The notes under the pieces: generated by a model | What the model was told of the DNA's origin: nothing | Databases searched by the model: none | Seen by the model: only the letters and a program-made list of their open reading frames with translations | Translations under genes and position numbers: made by a program | Shown here: positions 55,183 to 64,000 of the stretch, in pieces | Position numbering within the stretch: position 1 is the stretch's first letter | How the letters are laid out: every line of letters starts with the position of its first letter | Assembly (NCBI GenBank): GCA_027972325.1 | Contig: JAPMOS010000035.1 | Span: 109,501-173,500 of the forward strand | DNA length: 64,000 nt | Source: Paratrimastix pyriformis | Taxonomy: Eukaryota > Preaxostyla > Paratrimastigidae | Direction of reading: 5' to 3'

Positions 55183-57146
55183 GTTAGAAGACACCCCGCC
55201 GGTTGAGGAAATGGCCCAGGGCCACATCAAATTTGGCGCAATGGGCAATCAGGGGCCGCTCCCGCAGGACAGCAGTCAGCATCTCCACGGCCTCGGGGCG
55301 CTCCTCCCGCAGAGCCGGCAGCACGTCCGCATACTGAGAGCAGAGTGTGTCAAGGGTGTGATTAAATTATGTGTCAAATAAAATTGTGTGTCAAATAAAA
55401 TTGTGTGTCGTCAAATAAAATTGTGTGTCAAATGCGCCAGGTCATCTCGGACATCGTCAGGCCCCGTCCGTCCCGCCCCCCCCACACATCAGCCCCCCCC
55501 ACAAATCAGCCTCACAAATAAATTGTGTGTCAAATAAATTGTGTGTCAAATAAGCTCAAATAAACTGTGTGTCAAATAAATTGTGTGTCAAATAAATTGT
55601 CTGTCAATTGTGTGTCTGTTCATTAAATAGTGTCTGTCAATTAACTTGTATGTGTCAATCAACAATATTGGGTGTCTGTCAATTAACAATATATTGGGTG
55701 TCTGTAACAATACGTATTGTGTGTCGATTGTGTGGATGAGGGAGACAACGGGTGCGCGGGCGTGAGCGCAGCAGATGTGTGCACACGAAAGGCGCGCATA
55801 GATCTATGCCAATACAGAGCGCGCGTGATGAGCATGTTGGTGATGATGAGCATGTTGGTGATGATGAGCATGTTGGTGATGATGAGCATGTTGGTGATGA
55901 CCATGTTGGTGATGATGACCATGTTGGTGATGATGACCATGTTGGTGATGATGACCATGTTGGTGATGATGACCATGTTGGTGATGATGACCATGTTGGT
56001 GCTGCTGAGCATGTTGGTGATGATGACCATGTTGGTGATGATGATGATGATGAGCATACAGCATGATGTTGTGCGTGTGTCCCAGAAGAACACGCGGGGC
56101 AGCGCGGGGGGACCTGTTTCAGCCGCGTCGCGTGGTCTGCGGCGTGGGCCTTGCGGGCCGGCACGGAGTGCTGCCGCATCAACCGCTCCTCCATCTCAAC
56201 GCTCTTGGCGATGGTCGCCACGGCAACCTCGTAGCTCTCTGCCAGTTGCTGTGGACGCAGGGGAGACACGGGGAAAAAGTTGTTTGGGGAGAGAATGACG
56301 CCTGCATGCCCTTGGGTTTGAAAGAAAAACAAAAAAATGTTTGCCGGGGAAATATCTACACCTGCCCGGGAATCTCGGTTGTGGGGTTGGGTTTGCACAC
56401 ACAGATGCACACAGACGCACACAGACGCACACAGACGCACACAGACGCACACAGACACACATAGGTACACAAACACACACAGACAAGCACACATAAACAC
56501 ACAGACACACACGCACACACGCACACGCACAGACACAGACAGACACACAATTGGGGAGAGAATGACGTCGTTGGGCTGAGCGGTGAGTTGCGAGGACGGA
56601 CCTCGAGAGGCTGGGAGGCCTTGAGGCCGATCAGGACAGTTTGAAGGGCCTCAGAGATCTGCGCGTGGAGCTCATCGATGGCCTTGACGTTCATCTGAGG
56701 CACCGCATCCAGCGATGACACAGCAACCTCTGGTGGGAACGGGAGTGAAGGCGATGGCATGATGCTACTGCTGCTTGCTGCTGCTTGCTGATGATGATGA
56801 TGATGACTGGACGACTGGATGTTGACTGGACGACTGGATGATGATTGGATGATGATGATTGGATGATGATGATGATTGGATGATGATGATATTGTTGTTT
56901 GTTGTTGATGTTGATGCTGTTGATGATAATATGATACTGGTCAGAATGATGATGACGAGAATCGGGTGATACCGGGTGGTGTTGACGGCACGGCTGATGG
57001 CGAGTGGCCATGGATGGTGCGATGATGATTGGCTGACGGTGAGGGTGGCGATGGCGGCGGTTGATGATGAAGGCGACGATAATGATGACGGTGAGGGTGG
57101 TGATGGCGCTTGGATGGCGAGGGGCGGACCGAAGGCCGCGTTGGAC

Positions 57147-57188
<42 letters not shown>

Positions 57189-60100
57189 TTGGATGATGAT
57201 GTTGGATGATGATGATCATGATGATGATGATGATGAGGGTGATCATGATGATGGTAGTGGTGACGGCGCGGGGGGGGGGGGGGGGGGGGGGGGGGGGCGG
57301 CAGCGACGGGCGGACCGAAGGTCGCGTTGGGCAGGAGGGCCCGCATGAGGGCCGCCATGTTGAGCTCGTTCTTGATGATGTTCACCCGGTACATGAATAC
57401 TGGCCCCACCACCACACCACCGCCGTAAAGTGCGTGCGTGCGTGTGTTTGTGCTTGTTTGCTTTTGTTTGTCTTTGTCGATTTTTGATTTTTTTTTGATT
57501 TTTTGATTTTTTTGATTTTGTTTGTCTTTGTTGATTTTTGTCGCAACATTTTTGTTTGTCTTTGTTTGTCGTGCATTGATGAAGTCTGCGCACAATACTC
57601 ATGAGCGGCTGATCCGCGGGGGGGGGAGGGGGGGAGGGGGGGGAAGCAAGACGACAGACGGTATCCGAACAGGACGCTGATCATGCAGAGGGTGTAGAAG
57701 ATCACCACCTGGTTGAGCTGGCTCGCCACTGCAGCGACGAAAGAGCTGTGGGTCCAGGGGGAGCGGAGGGGGCACAGTGATGATTGGATGCCGCCAACAA
57801 TTGGATGCTGATGATTGGATGCTGCTGATTGGATGATGCTGATGATTGGATGCTGATGATTGGATGCTGATGATTGGATGCTGATGATTGGATGCTGATG
57901 AATGGATGCTGATGAATGGATGCTGATGATTGGATGCTGATGATTGGATGCTGATGATTGGATGATGGTCGGATGATGCCGATGATGCCGATGTCGATGG
58001 GAGCGGGTGATTTCGGTCTTCCAAAGGTTTCTGCGCAGGTTGGATGCGCTGAATCGCAAAACGCTCACAGCGACCCCACACACACACACACACACCACAT
58101 ATTGGCGGCTGTCTACCCGGCCTCGGGGGAGTCCCTTTCCGGTTGTGGAAGATGACAGGAGATGGGGCTCGTGAGGTGCGTGCCACAGCGACCCCGGGAG
58201 GGGGATTGGGAAGGGGGGGGGGCAGCATGGGCGGACTCTTGGAAGAGCAGCGTGACCATGTCCAGGCCCTCGGTCAGGTCCCAGTCGAAGGCCGTGTCGA
58301 TGAACCTGTGGGCCGAGGCGGCGGGGTGGGGTGAGGTGGGGTGAGGTGGGGTGAGGTGGGGTCTGAGAGGATGGGAGGAGGCAGCACGGCGCAGAGTGGC
58401 ACAGGTTGGCGCCGGGTGTGTGGCGCCGGGTGTGTGGCGCCGGGTGTGTGGCGCAGGGTGTGTGACGCCGGGTGTGGCGCAGGGTGTGGCGCCGGGTGTG
58501 TGGCGCAGGGTGTGTGGCGCAGGGTGTGTGGCGCCGGGTGTGGCGCAGGGTGTGTGACGCCGGGTGTGTGGCGCAGGGTGTGTGGCGCAGGGTGTGTGAC
58601 GGCGCAGGGTGTGTGACGGCGCAGGGTGTGGCGCAGGGTGTGTGACGGTGCAGGGTGTATGGCGCAGAGTGGCACAGGTTGGCGCAGGGCATGTGGCGCA
58701 GGGCATGTGGCGCAGGGCATGTGGCGCAGGGCATGTGACGCAGGGTGTGACGCAGGGTGTGACGCAGGGCATGTGACGCAGGGTGTGACGCAGGGTGTGA
58801 CGCAGGGCATGTGGCGCAGGGTGTGACGCAGGGTGTGTGACGGCGCAGGGTGTGTGGCGCAGGGTGTGTGGCGCAGGGCATGTGGCGCAGGGCATGTGAC
58901 GCAGGGCATGTGGCGCAGGGCATGTGACGCAGGGCATGTGACGCAGGGCATGTGGCGCAGGGCATGTGACGCAGGGCATGTGACGCAGGGCATGTGACGC
59001 AGGGCATGTGACGCAGGGCATGTGGCGCAGGGCATGTGACGCAGGGCATGTGACGCAGGGCATGTGACGCAGGGTGTGACGCAGGGTGTGACGCAGGGTG
59101 TGGCGCAGGGCATGTGGCGCAGGGCATGTGGCGCAGGGTGTGACGCAGGGTGTGTGACGGTGCAGGGTGTATGGCGCAGAGTGGCACAGGTTGGCGCAGG
59201 GCATGTGGCGCAGGGCATGTGGCGCAGGGTGTGACGCAGGGTGTGACGCAGGGTGTGACACAGGGTGTGACGCAGGGTGTGACGCAGGGCATGTGGCGCA
59301 GGGCATGTGACGCAGGGCATGTGGCGCAGGGCATGTGGCGCAGGGCATGTGGCGCAGGGCATGTGGCGCAGGGCATGTGGCGCAGGGCATGTGACGCAGG
59401 GCATGTGGCGCAGGGCATGTGACGCAGGGCATGTGACGCAGGGCATGTGACGCAGGGTGTATGGCTGGCACAGGTTGGCGCAGGGCATGTGACGCAGGGC
59501 ATGTGGCGCAGGGCATGTGACGCAGGGCATGTGACGCAGGGTGTTGTGGGGGGAGCGGACTGGAAGTCGAGGTTGCTGGGCACCAAGTCGGCATCCCCCA
59601 CGGAGATCAGGCGGCCAACGGCCTGCAGATACCTGCATATCATCAGCCACCAACACACGGGGAGGGCGGTGGCAAGGTTTAATCAGAACAAGGGGTCCCA
59701 CGTGGGAAGATGCCTTCCGTCTTCCGCCATGCCACCTCGCCCCGCACGACAAAGGACACCAACAGCACAGAAAAGACACCAGCAGCACAGCACAGACACC
59801 AACAGCACGACAAAGGACCAACAGCACGGCACAGACACCAGCAGCACGGCACAGACACCAGCAGCACAGAAAAGACACCAACAGCACGACAAAGGACACC
59901 AACAGCACAGAAAAGACACCAGCAGCACAGCACAGACACCAACAGCACGACAAAGGACCAACAGCACGGCACAGACACCAGCAGCACGGCACAGACACCA
60001 GCAGCACAGAAAAGACACCAGCAGCACGACAAAGGACACCAACAGCACAGAAAAGACACCAACAGCACAGAAAAGACACCAGCAGCACAGAAAAGACACC

Positions 60101-63100
60101 AGCAGCACAGAAAAGACACCAGCAGCACGACAAAGGACACCAGCAGCACGACAAAGGACACCAACAGCACGGCAAAGGACACCAATAGCACGGCAAAGGA
60201 CACCAACAGCACAGCACAGACACCAGCAGCACGACAAAGGACACCAACAGCACGGCACAGATACCAACAGCACGGCACAGACACCAGCACGGCACCAGCA
60301 GCACAGACACCAACAGCACAGAGACACCAGCACGGCAAAAGACACCCGGGGGGCGGGGGGAGCGGACGTGTTGAAGAGCTCGGCCAGGGTGCCATTATTT
60401 GGCCAGCCCACGATGCGGCCTGGCACGCACTCTGCCTGGGAACGGAGCAGGCATGAGCGCACATCAAACCAGAGCGAGTGGATCTCGGGGGAGGCCCACA
60501 GGCTGCGCCGGGTAGGAGAGAGCGGGGCGTGTGATGTGATGAGCCGGGACGGGACGGGAAGGGGCAGGGAACAGAGGAAGGGCAAGAGGAAGGGGGCAAG
60601 AGGAAAGAGGAGGGGGCAGAAGGATGATGGGCAAGAGGAAGGGGGCAAGAGGAAGGCAGGGGCAGGGGGTGACCTGGATGGAAGGTCCAGTTTCTGGAAG
60701 CGTCCTCCGAAGCTGCGCCCGACGGCCCCCAACCCCGCCAGCGGAAAATGACATGAAATCAGGGATCGGATGCCTGCATACATTAGGGGGGGGGGGGGGG
60801 GAGGGGGAGGGGGTCTCGTTGTGTCTGAGCGTCCGTCCACCACCTGAGTCGGTGCAGGCATCCGACACACAGCGACACACCGACGCGTCAACGACACAAT
60901 GCGACGCAGAGCAAAGGGCGGGTGACGGACGAGATGGTGTCGTGGAGCTGGGTCAGGTTGGCCAGGGACGAGCCGATCTGCTGGCGAAGCAGCTCCCGGT
61001 CGGTGGTGGCGAGTGGGTATGTATCGTCCACATCGAGCCTGCACCAACACCAACCCAGCCCACCAGGCCCCAGCCAGCCCCAGGACAGTGAGTGTCACAC
61101 ACGACAGAGAACGCATATGAGGATGATGAATCTGGTGAAGATCGACGAGATAACGACTGGATGGTGACTGGATGGTGACTGGATGGTGACTGGATGGTGA
61201 CTGGATGGTGACTGGATGGTGACTGGATGGTGACTGGATGGTGACTGGATGGTGACTGGATGGTGACTGGATGGTGACTGGATGGTGACTGGATGGTGAC
61301 TGGATGGTGACTGGATGGTGACTGGATGGTGACTGGATGGTGACTGGATGGTGACTGGATGGTGACTGGATGGTGACTGGATGATCGGCCAGGAAACAGG
61401 CAGCAGGCATCGCAACAACGTCGGCCCGGGGCCCTCGACCCGCCCCATGGCCCCTGAGCCCCCGAGTGTAAAACGCATGGCGCGAAGGCGCGAGTAATCT
61501 GTCTTCTTGAACTTGTCGCCTGCGCCCTCGCAAATACACAGCATGTTTCTCTCGGAAGGGCGCGTCATTCGGGCAAAGAGGGGGGGTCGCAGCCGAGGGG
61601 TGGGCGATGATCGCTGGCTGGACAGACAGGTATCGGACGTGTGCCTCGACGGCCGGGTCGACACCTGCGAAGGGCACGTAGGCGATGGTGTGGTTGTAGA
61701 GGAGCTGGAAGGAGAGGACAGTGGTCTGGGCCAGCTGGGCCCCCCGAGCCCCGTAGGCGGCCACCTGGCCGAAGAATGAGGACACCGATGAGGCCTGCGA
61801 GTAGCCGACGAAACCCGTCCCCAGGATGAGCAGGGTGCTGAAGCCCACGGCGACCGCCAGCCGGGCGATCAGATCTGCGCCGCCGCCGCCGCAACCAGCC
61901 CCAGACGGCGCCAGGACCACGAGAAAATGAGGAAAGATGAGGAGGGAGATGGGGAGTGGAGAAGAGGGCGAGAGAGACTCAATTTTTCCCTTCCAGAGAA
62001 CACACTGTGCATTTTTGATCCATTTTTTTTGTTGGGACGGGCCCTGGTGGCTCGATTTCCCGGAATCGTGAGAGAAACGGGCCGCTTGGAGTGCCACTCC
62101 GCATGGATGGAGGGGGCGAGGAGGACAAAAGGGAGAAGAAGAAGGTGCAGGTGCACACAGACGCTTGGAGACGACCACCGTCTTGGACAGCTTGCGATCG
62201 TGTTCCTTTCGCTTGGCCCCCATCTGCGCCTCGGGTTTTTCCTTCTCGTCCTCCGTCTCCTCGCCCCCCTCGGCGCCATCCTTCTCCGCCTCGTCACCGC
62301 CCATCTGGACGTGGGTCTGGGCCATGGACATGGACCCGGAGCGATCCTCAGGCTCATTCTGGGCGGCGCGGTGCGAGAGCGGGGGCAGCCGTGAGGCCGA
62401 GGCCGCATGCTGGCCGGCCTGGGTCAGGGCCAGCAGGGAGTCCAGCGGGTTCTCGGGGATGCTTGCCGCGACTAAGTCGCCCGGAACACCACTGACGGCC
62501 GAGGGGTGACGCAGGGGCCCGCGCCCCCGGAAGTTGGCGTGGCCCGGGGTGGTCTCTTCGTCGCCGCTGGACGGGACGTCCTCCAGGTTGACTTGCATGC
62601 GCTGGTGCAGATCAGGACCCGTCATGATGGGCGACGCGACGGTCGTGGGCATGGACACCACATCGCCACCCTCGGCGGTGGCCTGTTCGAGCTCGGCCGC
62701 GGTGCCGTGGGCGGGGTCGGGGCGGGTTGGACTGGCCGTGCCGGCGCCCCGGGTCGGCACAAGCGAAGGCGGTGCCACCAGGCCATCGGAGGCCTCCTCC
62801 TCAGCCACCACCTCTGCGAGTGGGTTCGGGGGCGAGGCCGCGCTGCGGGGTGGGGTGGGTGGATGGGTGTGTGGAGCAAAGGGACTGAGCAATCGGACAG
62901 GAAGGGTCTCCAATGACGCAACAGCTGAGCGAACTTGGGGCCGGGTGGGTGGGTGGGTGGGTGGATGATGGCGGATCAACAATGAGCGGGGTGGGCCGCT
63001 GGATGGGCGGATGGGAGAGTGACAGACCCCACACTGTACGATGGGGCGGCGGCAGTCAGGCGGGCCGGCGCCCTGGAGTTCATCTCCACCAGCGGCGGTG

Positions 63101-64000
63101 GCGCATCTGAGGAAGGGAAGCAGCTGTGAGCAACGACTACAGACAGACTGGAGTATGTCACCCATTGGGGAGTGTCACCCATTGGGGGTATGTCACCCAC
63201 TGGGGTATGTCACCCATTGGGGGTATGTCACCCACTGGGGTATGTCACCCATTGGGGGTATGTCACCCACTGGGGTATGTCACCCACTGGGGTATGTCAC
63301 CCACTGGGGGTATGTCACCCACTGGGGGTATGTCATCCACTGGGGGTATGTCACCCACTGGGGGTATGTCACCCACTGGGGTATGTCACCCACTGGGGTA
63401 TGTCACCCACTGGGGTATGTCACCCACTGGGGTACACAGAGACAGACCACAGACACGCGCTGTCTTTCCAATCTCACTAATAGACACACCACCAGCTGGC
63501 GCGGACCCGTCTCCTCGGCCTCCTTGTCCTTCTTGAGGCGGGTGACATCATCCAATCATCATCATCATCATCCAATCATCAGCATCATCATCCAATCATC
63601 ATCATCCAATCATCATCATCCAATCATCATCATCATCATCATCCAATCATCATCTCATCAGCATCATCATCCAGATTCCCTTGTTATTTTCCCGTTCCTT
63701 GATTTGACACAGAGACGCACAGAGACACACCACCAGCTGGCGCGGACCGGTCTCCTCGGTCTCCTTGTCCTTCTTGAGGCGGGTGACATTTGCTGTCTTT
63801 CTGTCCTGGCACACACAGAGACACACAGACACCAACATACAACACCGCCACCGGGTGCGGACCGGTCTCCTCGGCTTCCTTGTCCTTCTTGAGGCGGGCG
63901 TACTCGGCCCGGATCACGTCCCGGGGCAGGTTGATGTAGAAGAACATCACCTCGCGCCGCTTGCGGCCCAGGTAGCGCAGGGAGAGGATGTTGATCGCCG
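55183..64000 (-). CDS. Large membrane receptor-like protein, 5' part outside window
   Basis: Continues past the right edge. Exons in transcript order: >64000-63863, about 63115-63031, 62842-62163, 61874-about 61415, 61038-60931, 60773-60674, 60502-60368, 59632-59561, 58305-58237, 57745-57660, 57399-57316, 56729-56602, 56248-56114, 55333-55183 (TAA). Order: cytosolic basic segment ([20 protein letters not shown]); acidic disordered linker; TM helix ([20 protein letters not shown]); a likely extracellular domain of about 330 residues with Asn-linked sites ([16 protein letters not shown]) and cysteines; second TM ([17 protein letters not shown]); a helical tail ([20 protein letters not shown]). 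This two-TM layout with a YINLPRDVI-like segment recalls the large TmcB/TmcC-like receptors of protists (weak inference). The frame shifts at a seven-C run near 61582 (minus). Introns are full of minisatellites and copied exon edges. Confidence 0.7.
55355..55735. repeat. TGTGTGTCAAATAAAT repeats
   Basis: About 15 imperfect 16-17 base units in the last intron of the membrane gene, changing to GGGTGTCTGTCAATTAAC near 55670. Unusually AT-rich for this window. Confidence 0.9.
55828..56055. repeat. GATGAGCATGTTGGT 15-base array
   Basis: About 15 units of ATGA(G/C)CATGTTGGTG in the last intron of the membrane gene. All three frames on each strand stay open, so long apparent ORFs here are artefacts. 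Confidence 0.95.
56398..56520. repeat. ACACAGACGC decamer array
   Basis: Ten-base units ACACAGACGC/ACACAGATGC in the intron between exons 56602 and 56248. Confidence 0.93.
57100..57300. repeat. Copied exon end, GAT triplets and about 27 G
   Basis: 57127-57150 repeats the exon end at 57316-57345 (plus text GGCGGACCGAAGG..CGCGTTGG.CAGGA). Then come a GAT run and a G run (57272-57298). On the gene's own strand the G run is C. Confidence 0.85.
57790..57965. repeat. GATTGGATGCTGAT 15-base array
   Basis: About 11 units of TGATGATTGGATGC with a few TGAATGG variants, in a membrane-gene intron. Confidence 0.95.
58390..59545. repeat. 1.15-kb GTGTGGCGCAGGGCAT minisatellite
   Basis: More than 70 units of 14-15 bases (TGTGGCGCAGGG(CA/TG)) fill the intron between exons 59632-59561 and 58305-58237. 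Higher-order blocks are visible: the segment with CGGTGCAGGGTGTATGGCGC occurs at 58647 and 59157. Confidence 0.97.
59735..60345. repeat. 600-base CACCAGCAGCACGGCACAGA minisatellite
   Basis: Units of about 18-19 bases (ACACCA(A/G)CAGCAC plus GACAAAGG, GGCACAG or AGAAAAG). A higher-order unit of about 170 bases is seen (59760-59925 resembles 59905-60070). It fills the intron between exons 60502-60368 and 59632-59561. Confidence 0.96.
61148..61383. repeat. TGACTGGATGG undecamer array
   Basis: About 21 almost perfect 11-base units in the intron between 61415 and 61038. Confidence 0.97.
63153..63433. repeat. GTATGTCACCCACTGGGG array
   Basis: About 15 units of 18-20 bases, differing in G number (GGGG or GGGGG) and CATTGG/CACTGG. 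No unique spacers separate them, so it is not CRISPR. Confidence 0.97.
63480..63862 (-). repeat. Two decoy copies of an exon end with donor
   Basis: The exon end at 63863-63900 (minus reading CGCCTCAAGAAGGACAAGGA, then GAGACCG/GTCCGC) is repeated at about 63484-63546 and 63733-63795. Both retain the donor-like GGTCCGCGCCAGCTGGTGG. TCATCATCC units lie between them. Confidence 0.92.

Noticed and set aside
58274-63165. Very long minus-strand open frames (over 600 and over 1,100 residues) across the minisatellites
   Set aside because: They read repeat units (His-Ala-Leu-Arg and Cys-Cys-Trp motifs) with no family similarity, and the true exons lie in short islands among them with good splice sites.
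63153-63433. CRISPR-like regular repeat
   Set aside because: Units are directly adjacent without unique spacers, in a eukaryotic intron.

Overview
This is a nuclear genome window from a GC-rich, intron-dense single-celled eukaryote. TAA, TAG and TGA all serve as stops (cathepsin, SNF2 remodeller, CDC45), so the code looks standard. The lineage cannot be fixed from the sequence alone. A free-living protist is likely, and a metamonad such as a Paratrimastix relative is one possibility (weak inference). No rRNA, tRNA, CRISPR, retroelement or virus-like element was seen.

Layout. 1-9.5 kb: two minus-strand proline/serine-rich genes of unknown function, one with a long RS-like tract. 10.4-17.3 kb: CDC45 (CMG replicative helicase subunit) on plus. 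18-25.8 kb: four tandem plus-strand genes encoding a T1-type BTB domain fused to a TLDc domain, with a relic of the last exon and a partial copy of a neighbouring gene among them. 26.7-28.8 kb: three small unrecognised minus-strand genes. 29-42.2 kb: a very large plus-strand SNF2 chromatin remodeller with an N-terminal PHD finger and a C-terminal NSD-like PHD/C5HCH module split by low-complexity inserts. 42.4-45.9 kb: EHD-family membrane-remodelling ATPase. 46.5-47.4 kb: secreted cathepsin B-like protease. 48.2-49.8 kb: BCAS2/SPF27 splicing factor. 50.2-52.7 kb: GNL1-like circularly permuted GTPase. 52.7-55.2 kb: repeat-rich spacer. 55.2 kb to the right edge: the 3' part of a large minus-strand membrane receptor-like gene.

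Most genes are housekeeping genes (replication, chromatin, splicing, ribosome biogenesis, endocytosis) and do not form one pathway. The tandem BTB-TLDc genes are the clear family expansion.

The most striking features lie in the gene structures. First, many introns carry extra, partly decayed copies of the adjoining exon edge with its splice site (SNF2 gene, CDC45, the membrane gene, the RS-like gene). This looks like introns growing by tandem duplication across exon-intron junctions. Second, almost every 5' splice site reads GTCYG rather than GTAAG or GTATG. Third, introns hold large minisatellites and long C tracts on the coding strand. Several conserved exons have single-base frame breaks, mostly in C runs, which look like assembly errors.
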